DNA of 64,000 bases from VBWE01 sp943372645 (GTDB lineage Bacteria; Bacteroidota; Bacteroidia; Palsa-965): contig CALRZN010000001.1 of NCBI GenBank assembly GCA_943372645.1, positions 124,001 to 188,000 on the forward strand. The letters run 5' to 3'. Each line of letters starts with the position of its first letter. Position 1 is the first letter of the stretch. Below, piece by piece: positions 45,107 through 53,057 of this stretch. The translations under genes and the position numbers were made by a program. Below the pieces are notes generated by a model, which saw nothing but the letters and a program-made list of their open reading frames with translations, searched no databases and had not been told where the DNA came from.

Positions 45107-45817
45107 ATGTTACGTCAAATTGATTATATCGTAGTTCACCACACCGCAACAGCAAGCAATGAATCCTTTGTCAGCTTGCGTGAAAAGTACCGCAGTGAAG
45201 GCCGGATTCCTTTTCACGGGGTAATTGACTATTACGGAAACTTCCACCGGCTGGTAGGGATAAATACCATTCTGGATATCAACTGCAAATACAACGACCG
45301 CTGCTTTCATGTAGCGTATATCGGTAACGGTGCGATTAACAACGTGCATTACCAGTTGCTGCGCCGGATTGAAATTTATGAAAATGCAATTGAGCAGGAA
45401 GTGGAGTATCCGACGCTGCTTTACCCGATTAACCCGATGCAGCAACTCTGCCTTCGCAAAAAGATTGCCGAGATCAAAGGCTCTTTCCGAAATGCAGAAG
45501 TAATTGGCATTGACAAATTGAGCGATCAAAAATACAATCCGGGATTCGGTGTAAAAACATGGCTTAAAGAATTTACGGACGGCCTTGTTGACGAAGCCTA
45601 TATCAGCCAGACGTTTCAGGAGGTTTTTTATGAAGAAGAAGCCAAGCGCAACATGCAGCATTCACCGGCAGAGGAAGTCTGGATGTTTGATGAAACCAGC
45701 GACGAACAAGCGTATCAGCAGGCTGAAGAATCGGAAAAACTGCTTAACAGTTTGCTGATCCATGAAAGCACTGAACAAAATGAAAGCCCTCTTCCACAAG
45801 AAGGGATATCGGATTAA
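45107..45817 (+). CDS. N-acetylmuramoyl-L-alanine amidase (amidase_2 type)
   Basis: The 236-residue protein begins MLRQIDYIVVHHTATASNES, and VVHHTAT holds the first zinc-ligand His. RIPFHGVIDYYGNFHRLVG and NDRCFHVAYIGNG follow in the usual order, and YNPGFGVKTW takes the place of the last motif. It should cleave the bond between N-acetylmuramic acid and L-Ala in peptidoglycan. The C-terminal 60 residues are acidic and Glu-rich. In an element without tail genes it could serve lysis or entry. It overlaps the next gene by up to 56 bp. Confidence 0.82.
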   Translation: MLRQIDYIVVHHTATASNESFVSLREKYRSEGRIPFHGVIDYYGNFHRLVGINTILDINCKYNDRCFHVAYIGNGAINNVHYQLLRRIEIYENAIEQEVEYPTLLYPINPMQQLCLRKKIAEIKGSFRNAEVIGIDKLSDQKYNPGFGVKTWLKEFTDGLVDEAYISQTFQEVFYEEEAKRNMQHSPAEEVWMFDETSDEQAYQQAEESEKLLNSLLIHESTEQNESPLPQEGISD

Positions 45818-46478
45818 TGAACTGCCGTATCAACTGAACATCGTAGGTGTGCGATCACCCTATACCACCCCCAATCGCTTTGATGATGAAATCCATGTGT
45901 TTTTCAATACCGATGATAAAGGGTGGGTGTATCGCATATTCAAAGCCACAACCGATCCGGGTACTTACTGGTTGAATAACCCGATGAGTCCGCAGGGAAC
46001 TGCGATCTTACAGGAAGGCCAGTATATCGATACTTACGCGCTGGGGATGCACCGGGGCAAATACCTCGCACTGGTACAGCAACTAAATGAAGTGATAGTA
46101 CTGCGGGATTACAACCGTGATGCTGTACTTGACTTTTCAACTGCAAAACCGCAGAAAGGCTGGTTTGGTATCAACATTCACCGGGCTTTAGTTACAGGAA
46201 AGACCAAATCCATTGACCGGCACTCTGCAGGTTGTCAGGTTTTTGAGGACGCAGCTGACTTCGAAGCATTCATAAAACTGTGTATGGAACACCGCAACCG
46301 GCACGGCAATAAGTTCACTTACACACTTATCGATCTGCGTGAACTTACCCGTGCTGCAAAAAAACAGGTTTTTAAATATTCCCTGATCGGCGGAGGTGTG
46401 GCTGCACTGAGCGTTGGTGCTGTTTTCGGAATTAAATTCTTACTGAAGCGGTACGCTACAAAACCCAAAAAGCGATGA
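45762..46478 (+). CDS. L,D-transpeptidase-like (YkuD-like) protein with C-terminal membrane anchor
   Basis: The 238-residue protein carries the pattern GINIHRAL ... HSAGCQVF (residues about 136-162), which matches the His and SxGC nucleophile segment of L,D-transpeptidases. A membrane helix lies near residues 210-230 and is followed by a basic tail. The ATG at 45780 is an alternative start. L,D-transpeptidases form or cut meso-diaminopimelate crosslinks; a phage-borne relative could act as endopeptidase. The start is inside the amidase gene, so the two are translated together. The assignment rests on the motif only. Confidence 0.6.
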   Translation: MKALNKMKALFHKKGYRINELPYQLNIVGVRSPYTTPNRFDDEIHVFFNTDDKGWVYRIFKATTDPGTYWLNNPMSPQGTAILQEGQYIDTYALGMHRGKYLALVQQLNEVIVLRDYNRDAVLDFSTAKPQKGWFGINIHRALVTGKTKSIDRHSAGCQVFEDAADFEAFIKLCMEHRNRHGNKFTYTLIDLRELTRAAKKQVFKYSLIGGGVAALSVGAVFGIKFLLKRYATKPKKR

Positions 46479-47419
46479 ACGAATTTATTGACGGGCTGGG
46501 CAAGGTTGCAAAGCCTCCCAGCCCATTCTTAAAAAAAGGAAGCGAAGGGCTGAAAACGCCCATTGGTTACTACGGGGGCAAGCAGCGCATGATCAAATAC
46601 ATCCTGCCGCTTATCCCACAGCACAAACTTTACTGCGAGCCCTTTTTTGGAGGAGGAGCCGTATTCTGGGCAAAGCCTCCTTCCGAAGTGGAAGTAATAA
46701 ATGACCTGAAGGATAACGTTGTTGTCTTTTACCGGGTGCTTAAAAATGATTATGCCCGGCTGAAAAAAAAGATTGATACCACCCTGCACTCCCGATCCCT
46801 TTACAAACAGGCCATGCAGATTTTTAAATGTCCGAAGGAATATAGCGAACTGGATCGCGCATGGGCTTTATGGACACTTGCCACGGAAGGCTTTGCACAC
46901 ACACTTAGTTCGTGGGGACATGACAAGGGAGGCAAAGTAGAACGGCAGGTGGACAATGCCAGGAAGCGGATGTCGGAGATTTATTCCACACGTTTGGAAA
47001 AAACGCAAATTGAAAGCAACGACGCGCTGCGGGTGATACAACTTCGGGATATAAAGGATACGTTCTTTTATCTCGACCCTCCTTATTTTAATTCCGAATG
47101 TGCCGATTACAAGGGCTACACCGAACAGGACTTTGAAAACCTGCTGAAGGCTTGTGAAAAAATGAAAGGCAAATTCCTCTTGTCCAGTTATCCTTCAAAG
47201 GTTTTAGACAAGTACGCTAAGAAAAACGGTTGGAAACAGCGCAAAATAGAAGTGGCCGTTCGGGTTACCAAACTCACCGACAAAACCAAGACCGAAGTCT
47301 TAACCTATAACTACGAGCCTCCTAAACATGCTATTGGGACAGGACTAAACGCACCGGGTGGTTTGCATCCGGTGTTCATGCTGGCGCGGGTGATAGAAAT
47401 GGTTTTCTCAATTCTGTAA
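46475..47419 (+). CDS. D12-class DNA adenine N6-methyltransferase (Dam-like)
   Basis: The 314-residue protein shows the D12/Dam motifs in order: TPIGYYGGKQRMIKYILPLI (motif X), YCEPFFGGGAVF (motif I, near residue 58) and FFYLDPPYFNS (motif IV DPPY, near residue 203). It methylates adenine N6 in DNA and probably protects the element's DNA or adapts it to the host. No restriction enzyme gene is adjacent, so this is an orphan methylase. It overlaps the preceding gene by 4 bp. Confidence 0.9.
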   Translation: MNEFIDGLGKVAKPPSPFLKKGSEGLKTPIGYYGGKQRMIKYILPLIPQHKLYCEPFFGGGAVFWAKPPSEVEVINDLKDNVVVFYRVLKNDYARLKKKIDTTLHSRSLYKQAMQIFKCPKEYSELDRAWALWTLATEGFAHTLSSWGHDKGGKVERQVDNARKRMSEIYSTRLEKTQIESNDALRVIQLRDIKDTFFYLDPPYFNSECADYKGYTEQDFENLLKACEKMKGKFLLSSYPSKVLDKYAKKNGWKQRKIEVAVRVTKLTDKTKTEVLTYNYEPPKHAIGTGLNAPGGLHPVFMLARVIEMVFSIL

Positions 47420-47422
47420 AAC

Positions 47423-49720
47423 ATGGAATCACAAAAAATAAATATTTACAACCTTGTAAAGGCTGTGAAAGAAATCGGCTATTCACATATTCCCTCGCCG
47501 CTAAAGGATGACTTCAAAGAGTTTGTAAAAATTACGATGTGGGGACGGGACTTTGCATACGTTGATGAAGACAAGAATGTGCTTGATGAAGTCCGGGAAA
47601 TAGTAGAACGGTTCGACGAACAAATTTCCCACCTGAAAGAATTAAAGGGGTGGCCGGAGGATCAGCTTTATCAACCCAATGGTGAAATAACAAAGGAGAA
47701 CTTTTCAAAACACGAAAAGTATATCGATTTTGATTTGCTGCCATCCAAGGTTACCGAATGGTATTATCAGTATAAGTATCATTACAATTTTGAAAGTAAA
47801 AATAATGCGACATCCGCTTTCTCTCCCAATGACAGTTACAGCCCCATAAACAGCAGCACCTTTATTACTGTTGTAAATGGGCTGAATCGCTGGAGTAAAA
47901 TGTTCGGCGGGCTTCCCAAGCGCAAATTTAAATCGAGCGGACTGGATGGGGGAAAGAATAAACTATCCGTTACCCATTCAAAGCTGACCATTTTTAACAC
48001 ATTTGATTTTTATGCGATCAACAACGTTATCGACCTGCCTTTTGATCTTAATGTTTTGCATCTGATGGTGCGTGAAAACACGAACTATGGTGCAGACTTT
48101 AGCCTGCTGATCAACAATCCAATTGCACGGCACGCAATTGATATGATGTTAAATTTTCTAACTGATGCTGCTGATGGGTTAGAAAAAACCGCAGAAATAA
48201 AAGGGGTTGATTTGTTAACCGGAAGCTATAATCTTTCAGTGGAGGATGTTTTTGAATATGCACATCGCATTGATACCACGCTGATGGGTGGTGAACTCGG
48301 CAAGCAGATCATTCAGCTTGCTTATATACTCGAACATACTCCGATTGGCGACAATGATAATTATCCGAAAGATTTTGAGGATGCGATCAAGAGTATAGGT
48401 AAAATATTGGGCGAGTTTATTTTCTATCTGGGTGGAGTTCCATTGAAGCAAACCAAAACAAGTCTTGAAGGGGCGACAAAGCAGAAAACAGAAAAGGGAA
48501 TCATTCCTTTTTCTGAATCAGCAGACATTTTGCACGAGGCATATTTGATTCTGAAAAACAACGAAGCAAGTGCAAGGCGTTTTCTGAATTTATTAATTCG
48601 GCTTCAGCACGCTATTGTAAATAACAAAATCCGCAAATCAGATGAATATGCTGATTGCATTCAGGATTTGCAGCGGGCTTTGATTTCCAGTATAAAAGGA
48701 AAGAATCTCGAATTGAAGTTGAACTCGGAAACCCAAAAGCAAATGGAATTGATCGGGGCTAATTTTGAAGCGAACCGGTTGTTCGAGTTCGTTGTCAATA
48801 AAAACAACGAGCCTGTAAGTTCCAAGTATGTTAAATCGGATTTAGAAAACTATCTGCGGCAAGCAAACCTCGCATTGAAAAGTCCGATCATCAAATCGAA
48901 TAAAGTCTTGTCAAATCGGTTTAAAGCAATTAAATCTACCATTGAACAAGCTCTGCGTACTGGAACAATATTTATCGCACCGGATTTTGAATTAGGGAAT
49001 CTCAAAAGCAAAAAAAAAGAACCCACTGGCGAGTTAAATGAGTTTGCATCTGATCGTAAAAACATTGACACTACAGAAGAATTGCTCTTTGGAATAGAGC
49101 CTGCCGCTCAGGTTCAACTGCCAGCGGTAATGAGTGCCGAACAAATGGCCGCTTTGCAAATTGACCGGCTGCCGTTTACAGGGTTGTTAAAGCAGGTACT
49201 CGGTCAACCAGAACATGGATTTGCTTTTATGCTTTATGGATCGCCAGGAAGTGGCAAAACAATTTTCTCACTTTGGATGTCAATGCAATTAGCATTGAGT
49301 TTCGGAAACGTGCTGTATGTTACAGCGGAGCAGTATCCGAAGGGATCGTTGACAACCCGGATTCAGGAAATGAAAGCTGCGGGGACTCTTGGACTGGATT
49401 TTACAAAGCGAATTGATAATCCGGAAGTTAATATCAATTTATATGATTTCATTATCATTGATTCTGTTAACTCCCATAACCTAAGTGTTGAGCAATTTCG
49501 TGAACTTCAGAAACAGTATCCGCAGAAGTCATTTATTCTGATCCTTCAAACACTGAAAAACGGAAATTATCGTGGCAGTCGTGAATGGGAACACGATACG
49601 GATATCGTTGCAAAAATCGAAAACAGGGAAATAGAAATATCTAAATCTCGCTATGATACTACCGGAAGTGTGAAAATACCAGATCTGCTGGCAAAACCGG
49701 AAAACCAACAGGAAGATTAA
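47423..49720 (+). CDS. Large protein with C-terminal RadA/RecA-like ATPase domain
   Basis: The 765-residue protein joins a helical, unrecognised N-terminal region of about 530 residues to a RecA-like ATPase: Walker A GSPGSGKTIFS near residue 606, a VLYVTAEQYPKGS segment, Walker B FIIIDSVNSHN near 675, and the C-terminal KSRYDTTGSV, similar to the KNRFGxTGE motif of RadA/DnaB-like proteins. The methylase gene precedes it by 3 bp. Possible roles are replication, recombination or genome packaging. Viral packaging ATPases of tailless viruses are normally of the FtsK/HerA type, so this is not an obvious match. Confidence 0.65.
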   Translation: MESQKINIYNLVKAVKEIGYSHIPSPLKDDFKEFVKITMWGRDFAYVDEDKNVLDEVREIVERFDEQISHLKELKGWPEDQLYQPNGEITKENFSKHEKYIDFDLLPSKVTEWYYQYKYHYNFESKNNATSAFSPNDSYSPINSSTFITVVNGLNRWSKMFGGLPKRKFKSSGLDGGKNKLSVTHSKLTIFNTFDFYAINNVIDLPFDLNVLHLMVRENTNYGADFSLLINNPIARHAIDMMLNFLTDAADGLEKTAEIKGVDLLTGSYNLSVEDVFEYAHRIDTTLMGGELGKQIIQLAYILEHTPIGDNDNYPKDFEDAIKSIGKILGEFIFYLGGVPLKQTKTSLEGATKQKTEKGIIPFSESADILHEAYLILKNNEASARRFLNLLIRLQHAIVNNKIRKSDEYADCIQDLQRALISSIKGKNLELKLNSETQKQMELIGANFEANRLFEFVVNKNNEPVSSKYVKSDLENYLRQANLALKSPIIKSNKVLSNRFKAIKSTIEQALRTGTIFIAPDFELGNLKSKKKEPTGELNEFASDRKNIDTTEELLFGIEPAAQVQLPAVMSAEQMAALQIDRLPFTGLLKQVLGQPEHGFAFMLYGSPGSGKTIFSLWMSMQLALSFGNVLYVTAEQYPKGSLTTRIQEMKAAGTLGLDFTKRIDNPEVNINLYDFIIIDSVNSHNLSVEQFRELQKQYPQKSFILILQTLKNGNYRGSREWEHDTDIVAKIENREIEISKSRYDTTGSVKIPDLLAKPENQQED

Positions 49721-49735
49721 ATATTATTTTGCCCC

Positions 49736-49779
49736 GCCCGCAGGTGCTGTCATTCGACCAGCCTACCTGCGGGCTTTTT
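49736..49779 (+). terminator. Rho-independent terminator after the ATPase gene
   Basis: GCCCGCAGGT (49736-49745) pairs exactly with ACCTGCGGGC (49765-49774), followed by five T. Inner GCTG/CAGC pairing extends the stem. It ends the long structural transcript. Confidence 0.88.
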
Positions 49780-49830
49780 GCTATTTCACAATGCACAATT
49801 GATTTAAAACACGCAAGTCCCTGTCGCCTT

Positions 49831-49981
49831 CTTTGTGGGCAAAGATGATGCTAATGTTGCGGTGTAATAAACCGCGCATGAAAAGGGCTGCAAACAGCCG
49901 GTTGGCGCACTACAAAGCCAACCGATGAGTAAAGGGGTTTTTCTGAAAACCCAACGTACAAAAAGGGGATCGCTGATCCCC
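49831..49981 (+). ncRNA. Tandem array of six hairpins, candidate structured RNA
   Basis: Six consecutive stems, each with small loops: CTTTG/CAAAG (49831-49844), GCGGT/ACCGC (49859-49875), GGCTG/CAGCC (49886-49899), CGGTTGGC/GCCAACCG (49899-49924), GGGTTTT/AAAACCC (49935-49952) and GGGGATC/GATCCCC (49965-49981). The region is between the terminator at 49779 and the small gene at 49998, and no ORF explains it. It could be a structured RNA, a folded DNA site for replication or recombination, or the 5-prime regulatory leader of the recombinase cassette. Confidence 0.5.
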
Positions 49982-49997
49982 GCACCCGAACGCTCTC

Positions 49998-50171
49998 ATG
50001 GAAGTTTCAAAAACAGGCAGCACACCCAACACGGGTTTGACTGCGGAGCAGTTGCGCGAATTACCGGGCTTGGAAAATATATCCGAAGAACAAGCCCGAA
50101 GCATGATTCAGCAGATCAGGGAATACGGTCTGCTGGTTCACGCGGTTTTCAGTTCGCAAACCAATCCTTAA
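49998..50171 (+). CDS. Small 57-residue protein preceding the recombinase cassette
   Basis: ATG 49998 to TAA 50169 encodes 57 residues, including GLTAEQLRELPGLENISEEQ and MIQQIREYGLLVHAVF, a compact helical protein. It ends 5 bp before the next gene. Its tight spacing and good coding pattern favour a real gene. A longer overlapping ORF in another frame from 49925 is not supported. The role is unknown, perhaps a recombination directionality factor. Confidence 0.6.
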   Translation: MEVSKTGSTPNTGLTAEQLRELPGLENISEEQARSMIQQIREYGLLVHAVFSSQTNP

Positions 50172-50176
50172 CAAAT

Positions 50177-50617
50177 ATGAAAACCAAAAAAAGAAAGACT
50201 CCCCTTCGCCGGGGAGTTTTGCTTTTGGCCGTGTCGCATTTTACACCCGGCCAAAGTTTTGATCGTGCATCGGTAAACCTGCAATGGAACACGTGCAGGA
50301 ATTACGCCGAGCGGCATGGCCTTGAAATCATCGAACACCGGATGATTCATTTTGACACCACCGAAAGCTGGTCGCTTATCGAAAGCAACCTGCGGGAAGT
50401 GATCGCTGGCAAGGCCGTACTCACCCATGTACTGGTTCGAAGAGACGTCCGACTTTCCGGCCTGCCTCAACTGCAACGGTTTCTGAAAAAGCACAACATC
50501 GAACTGGTGCAGGTGCCCTCCAACTACGAACCGGGGTTTCATGACACGGATAAAAAGCCGTTCACTTCCGAAGCCCTTTTCAGAACCATAATCAAGGGCG
50601 GTTTTTTCAAACACTGA
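50177..50617 (+). CDS. Degenerate serine-recombinase (resolvase) domain protein
   Basis: The 146-residue protein follows the serine resolvase N-terminal fold: a first strand (GVLLLAVSH) with a Ser but without the usual Arg, then LQWNTCRNYAERHGLEII as in the canonical SLxxQxxxCxxYAxxxG segment, and THVLVRRDVRLSGLPQLQRF in place of the DRxxR helix. The DNA-binding region of large recombinases is absent. It is probably catalytically impaired and may assist or regulate the full recombinase, two genes downstream. Confidence 0.6.
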   Translation: MKTKKRKTPLRRGVLLLAVSHFTPGQSFDRASVNLQWNTCRNYAERHGLEIIEHRMIHFDTTESWSLIESNLREVIAGKAVLTHVLVRRDVRLSGLPQLQRFLKKHNIELVQVPSNYEPGFHDTDKKPFTSEALFRTIIKGGFFKH

Positions 50618-50662
50618 ATTCACTAATCAATTTTTATACAACCATCTAAAACCAAATTCAAA

Positions 50663-51280
50663 ATGAAAAAGACAGTAAAAAAACAAAACGAAAAAAAGCC
50701 CGCAACTAAAAAAGCAGCGGCAGTTGAAAAAACAGAAAACAGTCAGGAGGGCAATACGAAAGCCGGGGCGAGAAATTTTAAAGTAGTAAGGCTTAAGCCG
50801 GAAACAGAAAAACCAGTAAAAGAAAAACCGGCGAAGTGTTACACCAAAGCCTGCATCCTGCTGGCATGCACATCCGGGGGTTCAGCAATTGAGGAGCAGG
50901 TACACTTTCAGTGGAGTATAGAGCGGCTATACGCCCGTAGCCAGAAGTTGGAACAAACCTTTGAAATGACGCTTGCCACCGCACGGGATTCGAAAGAACA
51001 CAAAACGCAGCTTTCAGAAATCCTGCGGCAAATACGAACCTTAAAACTTGGCGGGGTTGTAGTTGAAAACATCGTAGTTGCCAGCCAGCACAAACTGAAC
51101 AGCAAACTTGATTTTGTTTTCCTGTTTGTACGCAAACTTGCCGGGAAAGGTATCCGGGTACATTTTGTAAACGATTCGGTGTTGCCGCCCCACCTGCAAA
51201 AACTCAAAGCGGGGCTTTCTGAAATACGTCAGGGATATCAGCAGGCACTTGAAATGTGGTTCGAGTCAGTTAACCGTTAA
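50663..51280 (+). CDS. Second degenerate serine-recombinase-like protein
   Basis: The 205-residue protein has a basic, low-complexity N-terminus of about 55 residues and then a resolvase-like region: KACILLACTSGG, FQWSIERLYARSQKLEQ and VVENIVVASQHKLNSKLDF in the places of the strand-helix-strand core. The catalytic arginines are not evident. It lies between the first degenerate copy and the full-length recombinase. Its last bases precede the recombinase ATG (51294) by 13 bp. Confidence 0.5.
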   Translation: MKKTVKKQNEKKPATKKAAAVEKTENSQEGNTKAGARNFKVVRLKPETEKPVKEKPAKCYTKACILLACTSGGSAIEEQVHFQWSIERLYARSQKLEQTFEMTLATARDSKEHKTQLSEILRQIRTLKLGGVVVENIVVASQHKLNSKLDFVFLFVRKLAGKGIRVHFVNDSVLPPHLQKLKAGLSEIRQGYQQALEMWFESVNR

Positions 51281-51293
51281 ACCAAAACAGAAA

Positions 51294-52964
51294 ATGAAAA
51301 GCAACGCTTCAGCGAACATGCTGATTGGAAACACCGCCTTTAACAGGCGGTTTTCCAAAAAAACAAAACGGAAGTTAACCGCTACCAATTACTGCGTTAC
51401 CTACGAACGGGTGTCCTCATCCGATCAGGTAAAAGGCACCTCACTGGAGGGGCAGGAAGAGGCCAACCGGCGTTACGCCGAAAGCCGGGGCTGGGAGATC
51501 GTTCAACGCTTCGGTGGTGATTTTGAAAGTGCAAAAACCGATGAGCGACGCGAGTTTTCAAAGATGATTGATTTCTGTAAGGCTTCGATGAAAACCAGCA
51601 AGCGCATCAGCTACATCGTTGTTTTTACCATCGACCGGTTTTCGCGCACCGGGGGAAACGCGATTTACCTTTCAGAAAGCCTGCGCGAACTTGGTATCCG
51701 GGTGGTATCGGCAACGCAGCCTTTTGATACGTTTGAACCCACCGGTGAACTGAACCAAAACATGCTGCTGCTTTTCAGCAAGTACGACAACGATCAGCGG
51801 CGGTTCAAAACCGTGGAAGCATTGATCCGCAGGTTGCGGGAAGGCAAATGGGTGAACCGGCCTCCGCTGGGTTACGAGCCTGACCGGGAAAAGGGAAAGG
51901 GGTATGTGCGGTTCAGCAAACACGCCCCGGCAATCAAACGTGCTTTTGAAATGCGCGGCAAAGAACACGCCACGATTGAAAAGGTACAACAGTGGCTGCA
52001 CGGCAACGGGATAAAAATTCACCGCCGGAATTTAGTACGGATGCTTGCCAACCCGTTTTATATCGGCCTTATTGCAAGCCCGCTGCTTAATGAAAACGAA
52101 ATCGTGCAGGGACTGCATAAGCCGCTGATCAGCGAAGAACTGTTCCTGAAAGCAAACGGCAAAATCAACAATGGCGGGTACAAGGTGAAAAAGGAAAACG
52201 ATGAGTTGCCGCTGAAAACCTTTTTAAAGTGCGACCACTGCGGTTCAAATATGCGCGGGTACGTTGCGCCGGGGGATAAGTGGTATTACAAGTGCAACAA
52301 CCGCAAATGCCAGCGCAGGCCGAACAAAAGCGCAGCCAACCTGCACGAGCGTTTTCAGGGAGCATTATCGCGGCTGATGGTAGATAAAAAGTTCCTGCCC
52401 CTTATCGCGCAGGAAATGCGGGCGATGTTGCACGAAGGTAGCCAGTCCAGCCATGACGACCGGGAAGCGATTAAAGCCCGTATAAGCGAAATAAACGCGA
52501 AACTGGATAAACTGGACGACCGGTTACTGGACGGCGAACTGCCACGCGAAGTTTACGACAAGGGGCGGGAACGTTTTACCGCTGAAATCAGCGAACTGGA
52601 GGGTAAATTAGGCCAGCAGGGCATGGATGTGTCTAAGTCCGCAGTACTGATCGACAAAGCCCTTGAAATGGCTGCAAACCTGCCGTTTTTATGGGCTTCA
52701 GCGGGGTACTACGAAAAGCAGCGGTTGCAAAAATTAGTCTTCCCGGACGGAATCAGGTACAATAAAGAAAAAGACGTGTGTCTAATTCCCCGGTTTAACT
52801 CAGTGTTCACCTGTATAGCGGAACTGGCGCGGCTTTCAGCCGCCGCCGGTTCTGCTGGTTTGGTGGAAAATGAGAGAATGTTACCTTTGTGTCAGTTCGA
52901 GCGGCAGTCGAGAACAGGTTTTATTCGATCTTACATCACTGTTCTCGACTGCCGCTCGAACTGA
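51294..52964 (+). CDS. Large serine recombinase (site-specific integrase)
   Basis: This 556-residue protein is the likely integrase of the element. The resolvase domain (residues about 35-185) has the catalytic segment YERVSSSDQVKGTSLEGQ, then FTIDRFSRTGGNAIYLSESL with the DRxxR helix. The recombinase domain follows (RLREGKWVNRPPLGYEPDR), and a zinc ribbon with CDHCG and CNNRKC near residues 312-338, then a coiled-coil-like segment. The ATG at 51294 is chosen; one at 51249 lies inside the preceding gene. The final codons form part of a 27-bp inverted repeat. It lies 94 bp before recX. Confidence 0.92.
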   Translation: MKSNASANMLIGNTAFNRRFSKKTKRKLTATNYCVTYERVSSSDQVKGTSLEGQEEANRRYAESRGWEIVQRFGGDFESAKTDERREFSKMIDFCKASMKTSKRISYIVVFTIDRFSRTGGNAIYLSESLRELGIRVVSATQPFDTFEPTGELNQNMLLLFSKYDNDQRRFKTVEALIRRLREGKWVNRPPLGYEPDREKGKGYVRFSKHAPAIKRAFEMRGKEHATIEKVQQWLHGNGIKIHRRNLVRMLANPFYIGLIASPLLNENEIVQGLHKPLISEELFLKANGKINNGGYKVKKENDELPLKTFLKCDHCGSNMRGYVAPGDKWYYKCNNRKCQRRPNKSAANLHERFQGALSRLMVDKKFLPLIAQEMRAMLHEGSQSSHDDREAIKARISEINAKLDKLDDRLLDGELPREVYDKGRERFTAEISELEGKLGQQGMDVSKSAVLIDKALEMAANLPFLWASAGYYEKQRLQKLVFPDGIRYNKEKDVCLIPRFNSVFTCIAELARLSAAAGSAGLVENERMLPLCQFERQSRTGFIRSYITVLDCRSN

Positions 52965-52965
52965 C
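52891..52965. repeat. 27-bp perfect inverted repeat at the recombinase stop
   Basis: Positions 52891-52917 (starting GTCAGTTCGAGCGGCAG) are the exact reverse complement of 52939-52965, with a 21-bp spacer. The recombinase stop codon (52962-52964) lies inside the right arm. Six T follow at 52973, so it could act as a terminator. From memory, similar TTCGAGCGnAGTCGAGAAC palindromes are dispersed in Bacteroidota genomes as REP-like repeats; I could not check this. It may also be an end or att-associated sequence of the element. Confidence 0.65.
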
Positions 52966-53057
52966 GTACGTCTTTTTTGACTCCAGGCTTTGCGGATGCC
53001 TTTGCGCTCGCGAAGCGATTGCGGTTTATGAAATGCGGCACAGTTCCTGAATCGAAA

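Larger units (their letters stand above)
35430..52965 (+). mobile_element. Integrated element with virus-like, tailless gene set and serine recombinase
   Basis: About 22 genes run on one strand and end with a large serine recombinase, upstream of recX. The set comprises several single-TM proteins, a transglutaminase-like protein, beta-rich small proteins, an annexin-repeat membrane protein, three peptidoglycan-related proteins, a Dam-type methylase and a RadA-like ATPase. I see no terminase, portal, tail, protease, relaxase or type IV secretion gene. This argues against a tailed prophage or a conjugative element and for a tailless virus or similar. The left limit is uncertain (34750-35440). 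No att direct repeat was found. The right limit is placed at the inverted repeat ending at 52965. Confidence 0.6.

Noticed and set aside
49925..50617. Long ORF of 230 codons including the first resolvase-like gene
   Set aside because: Its first 84 codons cover the hairpin array and a better small gene in another frame (49998-50171). The resolvase-like similarity begins at ATG 50177.
35430..52965. Tailed prophage or integrative conjugative element
   Set aside because: No terminase, portal, tail tube, tape measure, baseplate, relaxase or coupling protein pattern was found in any + strand gene of this region.
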